NCBI RefSeq assembly: GCF_001705035.1
Contig: NZ_MCIG01000007.1
Location: forward strand, 18,994-82,993
Length of the DNA: 64,000 nt
Reading direction: 5' to 3'
From: Curtobacterium sp. UCD-KPL2560
GTDB lineage: Bacteria > Actinomycetota > Actinomycetes > Actinomycetales > Microbacteriaceae
Below are positions 31,097-40,013 of this stretch, in pieces (position 1 is the first letter of the stretch; each line of letters opens with the position of its first letter). The notes under the pieces are model-generated. The model was not told where the DNA came from and ran no database searches. It was given only the letters and a program-made list of their open reading frames with translations. The position numbers were made by a program, and so were the translations under genes.

Positions 31097-31140
31097 GAAG
31101 CCCCGTCCGCACCGGTCACCACCGGAGCGGCCGGGGCTTC
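31097..31140 (+). terminator. hairpin after tRNA-Thr
   Basis: GAAGCCCC (31097-31104) and GGGGCTTC (31133-31140) form the outer stem of a GC-rich hairpin eight nt beyond the tRNA. Confidence 0.6.
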
Positions 31141-31141
31141 C

Positions 31142-31184
31142 GTCGTCTCAGCAGGAGTCGTCTCAGCAGGAGTCGTCTCAGCAG
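31142..31184. repeat. 15-bp tandem repeat after tRNA-Thr, nearly 3 copies
   Basis: GTCGTCTCAGCAGGA is repeated at 31142 and 31157, with a 13-bp partial copy at 31172. Further degenerate GGCGGGGGCGTCCCGGAA repeats follow to about 31240. The region has no credible gene. Confidence 0.8.
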
Positions 31185-31323
31185 CGTCGTCCCGGCGGGG
31201 GCGTCCCGGAACCGGCGGGGGCGTCCCGGAAGGCGTCGTCCCGGCGTGGGCGCCTCCGCGGGCGTCGTCCCCACGGCCCCACGTCCCCACGGCCATCCAC
31301 CACCGTCCTGGTAGACAGGACCC

Positions 31324-32337
31324 ATGACGGTTCGCTGGGGAGTCATCGGCACGGGTGGCATCGCCCACTCCTTCGTGGCGGACTGCACCGCCGCGGGCAT
31401 CACCTTCGTCGCGGTCGGCAGCCGCAGCCAGGAGCGGTCCGATGCCTTCGCGGCCGAGCACGGCATCCCGCACGCACACGGGTCGTACGAAGCGCTCGTC
31501 GCCGACGACGAGGTCGACGCGGTCTACGTCGCCACCCCGCACTCCCGGCACGCCGAGGACGCCCTGCTCGCGATCGGCGCGGGCAAGCACGTGCTCGTCG
31601 AGAAGGCGTTCACCATCACCGCGGCCGAGGCCCGACGCGTGGTCGACGCGGCCCGCCGCGCGGACGTCGCCGTGATGGAGGCGATGTGGACCCGCTTCCT
31701 CCCGCAGTCCCGGATGATCCGGCAGGTCCTGGCCGAGGGTCGCATCGGCCGCCCGCGGGTCGTCGAGGCCACCCACCACCAGGCGCTGCCGAGCGATCCG
31801 GCACACCGGCTCAACGACCCCGCGCTCGGCGGTGGCGCGATGCTCGACCTCGGCGTCTACCCGATCTCGTTCGCGGTCGACGTGCTCGGCGTCCCGACGG
31901 CCGTCAGCGCGTCCGGCACCCTGAGCGAGCAGGGGGTCGACACGCAGATGGGCGTCGTGCTCACCCACGAGGGCGGCGCGCAGTCCGTGCTCCACTTCGC
32001 CCTCGACGTCCGCAGCCCGAACACGGCGTCGGTCATCGGCGAGGACGGCCGCATCGACGTCGACGCCACCTGGTACACGCCGACGACGTGGCGGATCCGG
32101 GACCGGGACGGTGCGGTGGTCGAGGAGTTCGACGGTCGCGAGGAGCTCGCGGGCTACGCCCACGAGGCACGTGCGTTCGAGGAGATGGTCACCTCCGGGA
32201 CGCACGAGGGCGGTCCGATGGACCCCGAGGAGACCGTCGCCGTGATGGCCGTGATGGACGAGGCCCGTCGGCAGGTCGGCGTCCGCTACGCGGCCGATGC
32301 GGAACCGGGTCTGGAGGCTCCTCCCGCTGTTCCGTAG
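31324..32337 (+). CDS. Gfo/Idh/MocA-family oxidoreductase
   Basis: A 337-residue NAD(P)-dependent dehydrogenase of the glucose-fructose oxidoreductase family. The Rossmann loop GVIGTGGIAHSF is at the N-terminus; EKAFTITAAEA holds the conserved EK(P/A) lysine near residue 96, and GGAMLDLGVYPISFAVDVLG is the family's substrate-side motif. The substrate is probably a sugar or inositol derivative but cannot be read. An ATG at 31324 lies 6 nt after TAGACA, a weak -10. It is followed after 11 nt by dacB, which has its own TAGGAT box. Confidence 0.87.
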   Translation: MTVRWGVIGTGGIAHSFVADCTAAGITFVAVGSRSQERSDAFAAEHGIPHAHGSYEALVADDEVDAVYVATPHSRHAEDALLAIGAGKHVLVEKAFTITAAEARRVVDAARRADVAVMEAMWTRFLPQSRMIRQVLAEGRIGRPRVVEATHHQALPSDPAHRLNDPALGGGAMLDLGVYPISFAVDVLGVPTAVSASGTLSEQGVDTQMGVVLTHEGGAQSVLHFALDVRSPNTASVIGEDGRIDVDATWYTPTTWRIRDRDGAVVEEFDGREELAGYAHEARAFEEMVTSGTHEGGPMDPEETVAVMAVMDEARRQVGVRYAADAEPGLEAPPAVP

Positions 32338-32340
32338 GAT
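32335..32340 (+). promoter_or_regulatory. -10 box of dacB
   Basis: TAGGAT overlapping the end of the upstream gene, 8 nt before the ATG at 32349; a leaderless or 1-2 nt leader transcript is expected. Confidence 0.5.
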
Positions 32341-32348
32341 CGGTCACG

Positions 32349-33845
32349 ATGTCCGACCAGCAGCCCTCGCCGCAGTCCGTCCCCGACCGCGTCCGCGCGA
32401 CGGTCGCCGCCCTGCGGGCCTCCGTGGCCCGGCGCCCCGTCCCGTGGATCGCCGGTGCGCTCGCGGGCGTCCTCGTTCTCGGCTCGGGCGGCGCGGTGGC
32501 CGTGGCGTCGGCGACGATGCCGGGGGACCGGACGGACGGTCGCTCCACCGCGGCGGCCGGACCGCGCGCGACGCGTCCGGCCTCGGCGACCCCGACACCC
32601 ACGCCGACGCCGACCGCGGACACGCGTGCCCTCCCCGCCACCGTGGGCGGACCGGACCCGCTGCGGACGTGCACGATCGACGCAGAGGCGTCCGCGCCCG
32701 GTCTCGGTGCCTTCGAGGGGTACGTCATGAACGCGGCGACGGGCCAGGTGCTGTTCTCGCGCAAGGGCGACCAGCCGGCGCAGACCGGCAGCGTGATGAA
32801 GACGCTGACGACGGCGACCGCCCTGTCGGTCCTCGGGGGCGACCACCGCATCCCGACCACCGTGACGAAGGAGTCGGACGGCACGATCGCGATCGTCGGA
32901 CACGGCGACGCCACCCTCTCGGTCGGCGGCGGCACCGTGTACCCGGGTGCGCCGACCCTCGCCCAGCTCGCGCAGCAGGTGAAGGCCTCGCTCGGCGACG
33001 CCCCGGTGTCGACCATCGTCACCGACGACACGTACTGGAACGACAGCGACGCCTGGGATCCGACCTGGCCGGTCAGTGAGCGGACGATCGGGTACCAGCC
33101 CGAGGTCACCGCCCTGATGGTCGACGGCGACCGGGCGAACCCCGCGGCCGCCACCTCGCCGCGGTCCACCGACCCGGTCGGCCGTGCGGGCGCCGCGTTC
33201 CGCACGGCACTCGCGAACGCCGGCGTGGTGGGTGCCGGGAACGCGCAGATCGTGCAGCGCGCGACGACGAGCTCGGACACCATCGCGACGGTGTCCTCGC
33301 AGCCCGTCTCGACGCTCGTCGGGCAGATGATCCCGAACTCCGACAACACGCTCGCCGAGATGCTCGCCCGTGTCTCCTCGAAGGAGTCCGGCTCGGACGG
33401 TTCGGCGGCGTCCCTGACCGGCGTGTACCAGAAGGCCCTCGCGTCCTACGGCGTCGACCCCGCGGGCATCGTCATCAAGGACGGTTCGGGGGAGAGCGCG
33501 TCGAACGCCGTCTCGCCGGACTTCGTCGCGCACCTCATGGTCCAGGTCGCGGCCGGGTCGAAGGGCCTCGGCACGCTGGCGCAGTCGCTGCCGGTGGCGG
33601 GCCAGTCCGGGACGCTCGCGAGCCGCTTCACGGGAGCGAACGCGGTGGCGCGGGGCAAGGTGCACGCCAAGACCGGGTGGATCGACAGCGCGAACACCCT
33701 CGGCGGGTACATCGACGCCGCGGACGGCACCCGGCTGACGTTCGCGTTCTACGCCATCGGGTCGTCGCGGGCGGCGGCGCTCCCGGCCCTCGACGCGGTC
33801 ACCACGGCCGCCTTCCGGTGCGGCGGGCAGCTCACCGGCTCCTGA
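32349..33845 (+). CDS. dacB: D-alanyl-D-alanine carboxypeptidase/endopeptidase (PBP4, peptidase S13)
   Basis: A 498-residue low-molecular-mass penicillin-binding protein that trims or cleaves peptidoglycan peptides. A cytoplasmic tail, one membrane segment (about residues 37-57) and a Thr/Pro-rich linker with PTPTPTPT lead to the catalytic domain. Active-site motifs are S148-VM-K, S331-D-N and K441-T-G. The S13 insertion domain lies between the first two. Length is normal for the actinobacterial form. The last residues include a single Cys (RCGGQL) that may pair with the Cys near residue 109. Confidence 0.93.
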   Translation: MSDQQPSPQSVPDRVRATVAALRASVARRPVPWIAGALAGVLVLGSGGAVAVASATMPGDRTDGRSTAAAGPRATRPASATPTPTPTPTADTRALPATVGGPDPLRTCTIDAEASAPGLGAFEGYVMNAATGQVLFSRKGDQPAQTGSVMKTLTTATALSVLGGDHRIPTTVTKESDGTIAIVGHGDATLSVGGGTVYPGAPTLAQLAQQVKASLGDAPVSTIVTDDTYWNDSDAWDPTWPVSERTIGYQPEVTALMVDGDRANPAAATSPRSTDPVGRAGAAFRTALANAGVVGAGNAQIVQRATTSSDTIATVSSQPVSTLVGQMIPNSDNTLAEMLARVSSKESGSDGSAASLTGVYQKALASYGVDPAGIVIKDGSGESASNAVSPDFVAHLMVQVAAGSKGLGTLAQSLPVAGQSGTLASRFTGANAVARGKVHAKTGWIDSANTLGGYIDAADGTRLTFAFYAIGSSRAAALPALDAVTTAAFRCGGQLTGS

Positions 33846-33915
33846 TCCGCGTTCGCCGTCCGCGGAGTCGACGGCAGGTCGTGGCCGGGCCCCACGGACG
33901 CGGAGCCGGCGGGTG

Positions 33916-33921
33916 CAGGAT
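33916..33921 (+). promoter_or_regulatory. -10-like box of the nicotinamidase gene (leaderless type)
   Basis: CAGGAT followed by 6 nt and the ATG at 33928. Confidence 0.45.
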
Positions 33922-33927
33922 GGACGC

Positions 33928-34548
33928 ATGGCCAGGGCACTGCTCGTCGTCGACGTCCAGAACGACTTCACCGAGGGCGGTGCACTCGGGGTGACCGGTG
34001 GCGCCGCACTCGCGAAGCGCATCAGCGTCTTCCTCGGTCGACACGCCGACGAGTACGACCTGGTCGTCGGATCGCGTGACTGGCACCACGGCGACGACGA
34101 CAACGGCGGGCACTTCGCCGGGCCGGCGGGTCCGGACTTCGTCGACACGTGGCCCGTGCACTGCGTCGGCGGTACCGAGGGCGCGGCGTACCACCCCGAC
34201 CTCGACACGAGCGTCGTCGACGTCGACGTGTACAAGGGCCAGGGACGGCCGGACTACTCGGCGTTCCAGGCGGTCACCGAGGACGGCACGCCGCTGCCGG
34301 AGCTCCTGGCCGAGCGGCGGGTGACCACGGTCGACATCGTCGGCATCGCGACCGACCACTGCGTCCTCGCGTCGGCGCTCGACGCGCGCGCCGCAGGGTT
34401 CGACGTCGCCGTGTACGAGGACCTCGTCGCGGGCGTCGACCCGGACCGGAGCGCCGCCGCGCTCGACGACATCAGGGCGGTCGGCGGGCACGTCGACCGC
34501 AGCGACACGGACGAGGGGCTCGCGAGCCCCGGAGGAGCAGTACTGTGA
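33928..34548 (+). CDS. pncA: isochorismatase-family nicotinamidase
   Basis: A 206-residue cysteine hydrolase. The catalytic triad can be placed: Asp in VVDVQNDFTEGG, Lys in the DVYKGQGRPDYSAF segment, and Cys in VGIATDHCVLASALDA. Metal-ligand histidines are in SRDWHHG. The combination DVQNDF, WHxxG and TDHCV fits nicotinamidase/pyrazinamidase, which makes nicotinate from nicotinamide for NAD salvage. ATG 33928 is preferred over 33913 because of the CAGGAT box 6 nt upstream. The stop overlaps the aldehyde dehydrogenase start by GTGA. Confidence 0.9.
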   Translation: MARALLVVDVQNDFTEGGALGVTGGAALAKRISVFLGRHADEYDLVVGSRDWHHGDDDNGGHFAGPAGPDFVDTWPVHCVGGTEGAAYHPDLDTSVVDVDVYKGQGRPDYSAFQAVTEDGTPLPELLAERRVTTVDIVGIATDHCVLASALDARAAGFDVAVYEDLVAGVDPDRSAAALDDIRAVGGHVDRSDTDEGLASPGGAVL

Positions 34549-36080
34549 CCGACACCACCGACACGGACACGACGACCGCGGACGCGGCCGCCCCCGGCAC
34601 CACGACGACCGTCGCCGACGAGCACGTCTCGGTCGACGGCGTCCCGACCGGCCTGTTCATCGGCGGCCGGTGGCGGGCGGCGTCCGGCGGTGCGACCTTC
34701 CCGGTCCGCGACCCCTCCACCGGTACGGTCCTCGCCGAGGTCGCCGACGCGACGCCCGAGGACGGCACGGCGGCCCTCGACGCCGCGGCCGCAGCGCAGG
34801 CGGGATGGGCTGCGACGCCGCCGCGCACGCGCTCCGACGTCCTGCGCCGCGCGTTCGAGCTGGCGCACGAACACGAGGACGACCTCGCGGCCCTCATGAC
34901 GCTCGAGATGGGCAAGCCGCTCGCCGAGTCGCGCGGCGAGGTCGCGTACGGTGCGGAGTTCCTCCGCTGGTTCTCCGAGGAGGCCGTGCGCATCCACGGC
35001 GACTACCGCACGAACCCGGAGGGCACCGGACGCGGCATCGTGCTCCGCCGGCCGGTCGGCCCGGTCTACGCGATCACCCCGTGGAACTTCCCGCTCGCGA
35101 TGGCCACGCGCAAGATCGGCCCGGCGCTGGCCGCCGGCTGCACGGTGGTCCTCAAGCCCGCCGAGCTCACCCCGCTGACGACGCTGTTCCTGGTCGAGCT
35201 GTTCCGTCGCGCCGGGCTCCCGGACGGGGTCCTCAACGTCGTCCCGTCGCTCGACGCGAAGGGGCTCTCGGCACCGCTCCTGGCCGACCGCCGCCTGCGC
35301 AAGCTCACCTTCACGGGGTCGACACCGGTCGGTTCGGCACTCCTCAAGCAGGCTGCCGACACCGTGCTCAGGACGAGCATGGAGCTCGGCGGCAACGCGC
35401 CGCTGCTCGTGTTCGACGACGCCGACCTCGACGAGGCGGTCGCCGCGGCGATGCAGGCCAAGTTCCGGAACACGGGCGAGGCGTGCACGGCCGCGAACCG
35501 CTTCTTCGTGCAGGAGGGCATCGCGGACGCGTTCACCGCTGCCCTCACCGCGAAGGTCGAGGAGCTGCGCGTCGGTCGTGGCACCGAGGACGGCACGACC
35601 CTCGGTCCGCTCATCGACGACCGTGCGGTGGACAAGGCCGCCCGGCTCGTCGACGACGCCGTCGCGCGCGGCGCCCGGCTCGTCACGGGCGGGGAGCGGG
35701 TCGACCGCCCGGGCACGTACTTCGCACCGACCGTGCTCGACGACGTCCAGCCGGGGTCCGACGTCCTGACGACCGAGATCTTCGGGCCCGTGGTGTCGAT
35801 CACCCGCTTCGCGACCGAGGAGGAGGGTGTCCGCCTCGCGAACGACACCGAGTACGGCCTGGTCGCCTACGCCTTCACGTCGGACCTCCGTCGTGGGCAG
35901 CGCCTGGCCGAGCGGCTCGAGACCGGCATGCTCGGCCTGAACACGGGCGTGGTGTCGAACGCCGCGTTCCCGTTCGGCGGCGTGAAGTCCTCGGGGCTCG
36001 GCCGTGAGGGCTCGCACGAGGGCATCGAGGAGTACCTGGAGTCGGTCTACGTCCTGACGCCCGACCCCTTCGCCGCCTGA
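34545..36080 (+). CDS. gabD: NAD(P)-dependent aldehyde dehydrogenase (succinate-semialdehyde type)
   Basis: A 511-residue aldehyde dehydrogenase. After a Thr/Asp-rich N-terminal extension of about 30 residues the fold begins (FIGGRWRAASGG). Conserved motifs are AITPWNFPLAM, FTGSTPVGSALL, the general-base glutamate in MELGGNAP and the nucleophile Cys314 in NTGEACTAANRF. These match succinate-semialdehyde dehydrogenases, but related aldehydes cannot be excluded. The GTG start has GGAGGAG 8-14 nt upstream and overlaps pncA by GTGA. It converges with the ABC transporter gene. Confidence 0.88.
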   Translation: MTDTTDTDTTTADAAAPGTTTTVADEHVSVDGVPTGLFIGGRWRAASGGATFPVRDPSTGTVLAEVADATPEDGTAALDAAAAAQAGWAATPPRTRSDVLRRAFELAHEHEDDLAALMTLEMGKPLAESRGEVAYGAEFLRWFSEEAVRIHGDYRTNPEGTGRGIVLRRPVGPVYAITPWNFPLAMATRKIGPALAAGCTVVLKPAELTPLTTLFLVELFRRAGLPDGVLNVVPSLDAKGLSAPLLADRRLRKLTFTGSTPVGSALLKQAADTVLRTSMELGGNAPLLVFDDADLDEAVAAAMQAKFRNTGEACTAANRFFVQEGIADAFTAALTAKVEELRVGRGTEDGTTLGPLIDDRAVDKAARLVDDAVARGARLVTGGERVDRPGTYFAPTVLDDVQPGSDVLTTEIFGPVVSITRFATEEEGVRLANDTEYGLVAYAFTSDLRRGQRLAERLETGMLGLNTGVVSNAAFPFGGVKSSGLGREGSHEGIEEYLESVYVLTPDPFAA

Positions 36081-36085
36081 CCCGT

Positions 36086-36109
36086 CCCCGGGTCTCGCGA
36101 CCCCCGGGG
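36086..36109. terminator. hairpin between convergent genes gabD and ABC transporter
   Basis: CCCCGGGTC (36086-36094) pairs with GACCC-C-CGGGG (36099-36109) with one bulged base. No U-tract. Confidence 0.4.
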
Positions 36110-36138
36110 CCGGACCGGCCGGGACCGCCCCCGGCGCC

Positions 36139-38013
36139 TCAGACCAGGAGCTGGTGCTTCGCCAGGTCGCGGTACAGCGGCGTGGACTGCACGAGCTCGG
36201 AGTGCGTCCCGGTCCCGACGACCCGGCCGTGCTCGAGCACGACGATGACGTCCGAGTCGACGACCGTGGACAGCCGGTGCGCGATCACGAGCAGCGTGCG
36301 GTCGGTGGCCACGGCGTCGATCGCGAGCCGCATCTTCTGCTCGTTCACGCCGTCGAGCGAGGACGTCGACTCGTCGAGCAGCAGGATCGGGGGAGCGGCG
36401 AGGAGCGCCCGGGCGATCGCGAGCCGCTGGCGTTCGCCACCGGACAGCATCACGCCGTCCTCGCCGACCTGTGCGTCGAGGCCGCGCGGGTCGCGGTGCA
36501 GGACGTCGCCGAGGTTCACCGCCTCGAGGACGCGCACGCACTCCTGCTCCGAGGCGTCGGGGGAGCCGAGCAGCAGGTTCGCCCGGATCGTGCCCGCGAG
36601 CACCGGGGCGTCCTGCTCGACGTAGCCGATCTGGGCGCGCAGCTCCGCGCGGTCGAGCCCGCGGACGTCCACGCCCCCGAGCCGGATCACCCCCGAGGTC
36701 GGGTCGTAGAAGCGCTCGATGAGCGCCAGGGTGGTCGACTTGCCGGCACCCGAGGGACCCACGAGCGCGACCCGGGCGCCGCGGGGCACCCGGAAGGAGA
36801 CGTCGTCCAGCACCACGTCGTCGTCGGCGCCGGCGTCGGTGACCGGCACCGCGCCTCCAGGCCGGCCCGTCCCGCCGGCACCGCCGGCGGCCTCGGATCC
36901 GCCACCCGCACCGGCTGCACCGTCCGCACCCGACGTCCGCGCGTACCGGAAGGTGACGTGCTCGAAGGCGATCGCGTCGTCGGTCTCGATCGCCGGTGCG
37001 GTGCGGACCGCGGCGTCGTCCTGGTCCTCGGTCGGCAGGTGCAGGATCTCCTCGATCCGGCCGAGCGCCCCGAGTGCCTGCGCGACGGCGACGGCCGCGC
37101 CGAGCGCCTGTCCGAGCGGCATCACCATCATGAACAGCAGCAGGATGAACGTGATGAGCGTGGCGATGGTGATCTGCCCGGCGGCGACCTGCGCGCCGCC
37201 GACCCCGAGGACGGCGATGAACGCGACCTGCATGACGATGCTCGCGACCGGGACGACGAAGGCCGACATCTTCGCGATGTCGAGCCCGCGGCGGTAGGCC
37301 TCGGTGGCGTGGCCGTCGACCTCGGCGACCTCGCGCGCGGTGGCACCCGCGGCACGGATGGTCCGGACGGCGCCGATGCCGCGCTCGACCGCGGCGGTGA
37401 GGTCGCCGACCTTCTCCTGCGCGCGCTTCGAGGCGATCCGGATGCGCCGGCTGAGCCCGCCGACGACGACGATCGCGACGAGGACGATGACGACGGTGAT
37501 GCCGAGCAGCAGCGGGTCGATGACCGCCATCGCGATGATCGCGCCGACGAAGGTGAGCGCGCCGCCGATCGACTCGATCAGGCCCTGGGTGAGCACGGCC
37601 CGCAGCAGTGTGGTGTCGCTGCCGACGCGGGACACGAGGTCGCCGGTGCGGCGGGTGTCGAACTCCGAGATCGGCAGGTTGAGGATGCGCGCGATGAGCT
37701 TGCGGCGCGTCGAGAGCACGACGCCCTCGCCCGCGCGCTGGAGCAGGAAGTGCTGGACGCCGTTCAGCAGTCCGGACACGAGCACCAGGGCCACGAGCGC
37801 CCAGACGAGCACCGAGAGCGTGTGCCCGTGCTGCACCGCGGTGACGACCTGGTTCACGAGCAGCGGCTGCGCGAGGGACGCCCCGGCGCCGAGGACGCTC
37901 AGCACGATGATGACGACCATCGCGGGCTTGTTCTCGAACAGGTAGGTCAGCAGACGGCCGAAGCTGGCACGGGGCCCGTCGGACTGCTTCCGGCGTGTGA
38001 AGGGGAGGCTCAT
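36139..38013 (-). CDS. ABC transporter, fused permease-ATPase (exporter type)
   Basis: A 624-residue half-transporter of the MsbA/LmrA type, working as a dimer in the membrane. Six membrane segments lie in residues 25-320. The nucleotide-binding domain has Walker A GPSGAGKST, signature LSGGERQRLAIARAL, Walker B ILLLDESTSSLD and the H-loop VIAHRLST. Unusually, a Gly/Ala-rich low-complexity insert of about 30 residues (coded near 36850-36940) sits in the first part of the ATPase domain, between the FRYARTSG strand and the DDVVLDDVSF strand. The substrate (lipid, drug or peptide) is unknown. ATG 38013 is used with AGGAAC 3-8 nt upstream; the longer frame crosses a repeat array. Confidence 0.92.
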   Translation of the reverse strand: MSLPFTRRKQSDGPRASFGRLLTYLFENKPAMVVIIVLSVLGAGASLAQPLLVNQVVTAVQHGHTLSVLVWALVALVLVSGLLNGVQHFLLQRAGEGVVLSTRRKLIARILNLPISEFDTRRTGDLVSRVGSDTTLLRAVLTQGLIESIGGALTFVGAIIAMAVIDPLLLGITVVIVLVAIVVVGGLSRRIRIASKRAQEKVGDLTAAVERGIGAVRTIRAAGATAREVAEVDGHATEAYRRGLDIAKMSAFVVPVASIVMQVAFIAVLGVGGAQVAAGQITIATLITFILLLFMMVMPLGQALGAAVAVAQALGALGRIEEILHLPTEDQDDAAVRTAPAIETDDAIAFEHVTFRYARTSGADGAAGAGGGSEAAGGAGGTGRPGGAVPVTDAGADDDVVLDDVSFRVPRGARVALVGPSGAGKSTTLALIERFYDPTSGVIRLGGVDVRGLDRAELRAQIGYVEQDAPVLAGTIRANLLLGSPDASEQECVRVLEAVNLGDVLHRDPRGLDAQVGEDGVMLSGGERQRLAIARALLAAPPILLLDESTSSLDGVNEQKMRLAIDAVATDRTLLVIAHRLSTVVDSDVIVVLEHGRVVGTGTHSELVQSTPLYRDLAKHQLLV

Positions 38014-38155
38014 CGTTCCTGGTTCCTGCCGCCCGGGCGGGGTGTGGCGGCCGCCGACCATCCTCGCACCGACCGGTGGGTGCGCGCTGCGCGCGGGCCG
38101 CTCACGTCGGTCGGGGGCCCTCCCGACCACGCGTCGTCGAGTGGGTGGACCGGCG

Positions 38156-38269
38156 CGGACGGCGGGTGGCGTGCGGTGGACGCGACCCGACGTCGGACGG
38201 CGGGTGGCGTGCGGTGGACGCGACCCGACGTCGGACGGCGGGTGGCGTGCGGTGGACGCGACCCGACGT
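38156..38269. repeat. 38-bp tandem repeat, three perfect copies
   Basis: Copies at 38156-38193, 38194-38231 and 38232-38269 are identical; each starts CGGACGGCGGGTGGCG and ends CGCGACCCGACGT. The next base begins the hairpin with the same CGGACGG, so the array abuts and shares sequence with the palindromic element. Confidence 0.92.
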
Positions 38270-38313
38270 CGGACGGGAGGCGCGGTGCCGGCCCGCACCG
38301 CGCCTCCCGTCCG
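38270..38313 (-). terminator. hairpin after the MFS gene (GACGGGAGGC family)
   Basis: CGGACGGGAGGCGCGGTGC (from 38270) pairs with its complement ending at 38313. Outer arms CGCGACCC (38257-38264) and GGGTCGCG (38318-38325) extend it; the right arm touches the MFS stop codon. Confidence 0.7.
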
Positions 38314-38325
38314 CAGGGGGTCGCG

Positions 38326-39735
38326 TCAGCGACCCGTGGTCGCGCCGTCCTGCGCGGTCACGTCGGCGTCGCCGAGCCGCGCGTGCTTCGTCTCGCGCAC
38401 GAAGAGCAGGGCGACGAACGTCACCACCGCGGCGGCCGTCAGGTAGAGCCCGACCAGGAAGATGTTCCCGTCCGGCTGCCACAGCTTCAGCGCGATCGTG
38501 GGTGCGAGCGAGGCGCCGATGATCGATGCGATGTTGTACGCCAACGCGGAACCGGTGTAGCGGACGTTCGTCGGGAAGAGCTCGGGCAGGAGCGCACCCA
38601 TCGGGCCGAAGGTCAGGCCCATGAGCGACAGCCCGACGACGAGGAACGTGACGACGGTGATCGGTCCGGTGGCGGCGGCGAACCAGAACTGGAACGTCAG
38701 GCCGAACAGGGCGATGCCGACCGTGGTCGGGATGAGCGTGCGGCGACGGCCGTACTTGTCGGCCAGCCAGCCCGCGATGGGCGTGCAGATGCCGAAGAAC
38801 ACGACGCCGATCATGAGCAGCGTGAGGAACTCGCCGCGGCTGTAGCCGAGCCCGAGCTTCACGAGCGGGGTCGGCTCGGCGGGGTTCGTGCCGTAGTTGA
38901 GCGTGAACGTGGTCATGAAGTAGAAGAGGACGTACGTCGCGACCATGCCGAAGGTGCCGACGATGACGGCCTTCCACGAGGTGCGGAACACCCGGCCGAG
39001 GGGGACCTTGGCGACCGAGCCGGTCTCCTGCACGTCGCGGAACACCGGGGACTCGACGAGCTTGAACCGTACGTAGAGGCCGACGAGCACGAGGACGGCG
39101 GAGAGCAGGAACGGGATGCGCCAGCCCCACGCCTGGAAGTCGGCGTTCGGGGTGCCGTCCGCACCGGCGGGCATCGCGGCGTTGATCGCGATGAACAGGC
39201 CGTTGGCGAGCAGGAAGCCGATCGGCGCGCCGAGCTGCGGCATCGAGCCGAACACGCCGCGCTTGCCCTCGGGGGCGTTCTCGGTCGCGAGCAGGGCCGC
39301 GCCGGACCACTCACCGCCGAGCCCGACGCCCTGCGCGAAGCGGAGCACGGCGAGCAGCACGGGCGCCAGGACCCCCACGCTGCCGAAGGTCGGCAGGCAG
39401 CCGATCAGGAACGTGGCGGCGCCCATCACGAGCAGGGACGCGACGAGCGTGGCCTTGCGGCCGATGCGGTCACCGAAGTGCCCGAACAGGACCGACCCGA
39501 CGGGCCGGGCGAAGAACGCGAGCGCGAACGTGACGAACGAGGACAGCTGCGAGGCCGTCGGGTCCTCGTTCGGGAAGAACAGCGTCGGGAAGACGAGGAC
39601 GGCGGCGGTCGCGTAGACGTAGAAGTCGTAGAACTCGATCGACGTGCCGACGAGGCTGGCGATGACGACCCGCGAGCGCGGGTTCGTCGCCGGAGCGGTG
39701 TCGGTGGTGGACGGGGTGGCCGGTGCGGCGGACAT
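38326..39735 (-). CDS. MFS transporter, metabolite:proton symporter (MHS) family
   Basis: A 469-residue transporter with twelve expected membrane segments. The family signature between segments 2 and 3 is HFGDRIGRKATLV, and the N-terminal SLVGTSIEFYDFYVYATAA is typical of ShiA/ProP-like MHS carriers. A second signature ADKYGRRRTLIP follows segment 8. The substrate is probably an organic acid or osmolyte but is unknown. ATG 39735 is chosen as the last ATG before the conserved N-terminus; a longer frame exists. A TAGCCT box (minus, 39876-39881) may be the promoter, leaving a leader of about 135 nt. Confidence 0.88.
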   Translation of the reverse strand: MSAAPATPSTTDTAPATNPRSRVVIASLVGTSIEFYDFYVYATAAVLVFPTLFFPNEDPTASQLSSFVTFALAFFARPVGSVLFGHFGDRIGRKATLVASLLVMGAATFLIGCLPTFGSVGVLAPVLLAVLRFAQGVGLGGEWSGAALLATENAPEGKRGVFGSMPQLGAPIGFLLANGLFIAINAAMPAGADGTPNADFQAWGWRIPFLLSAVLVLVGLYVRFKLVESPVFRDVQETGSVAKVPLGRVFRTSWKAVIVGTFGMVATYVLFYFMTTFTLNYGTNPAEPTPLVKLGLGYSRGEFLTLLMIGVVFFGICTPIAGWLADKYGRRRTLIPTTVGIALFGLTFQFWFAAATGPITVVTFLVVGLSLMGLTFGPMGALLPELFPTNVRYTGSALAYNIASIIGASLAPTIALKLWQPDGNIFLVGLYLTAAAVVTFVALLFVRETKHARLGDADVTAQDGATTGR

Positions 39736-39946
39736 GGGGCACGGACTTTCGCGGGGAGCGCTCGGGCGAGCGCGGCGGTGTCCCGAAGCTGCGGACACCG
39801 ATCGGCTCGCGCGGGGTGGCGCGGGCACCGGTCGGGTGCGTTCGGTTGGGGAGGACCGCTCGTGACGGAGCACCCAGGCTACGACACATGTCGGCCACCT
39901 GCGAATCCGCCGAGGAACCGCCGTGTGGGTCCGCGCAGGGCGGACC

Positions 39947-39982
<36 letters not shown>

Positions 39983-40013
39983 GGTCAGCTCGCGGTGCTG
40001 GTGCCGGTGCCGC

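Larger units (their letters stand above)
38014..38325. other. intergenic region with repeat array and hairpin
   Basis: About 310 bp between the MFS gene (ending at 38326) and the ABC gene start. It holds three perfect 38-bp tandem repeats (38156-38269) and the hairpin at 38270-38313. Open frames across it are repeat translations, so no gene is called. Confidence 0.7.

Noticed and set aside
31045..32205. Minus-strand frame ending LSESNRRPIHYE
   Set aside because: The ending is the antisense translation of tRNA-Thr, and the rest is antisense to the Gfo/Idh gene.
38156..38269. Tandem repeats as a CRISPR array
   Set aside because: The 38-bp units are directly adjacent without spacers, and no cas genes are present.
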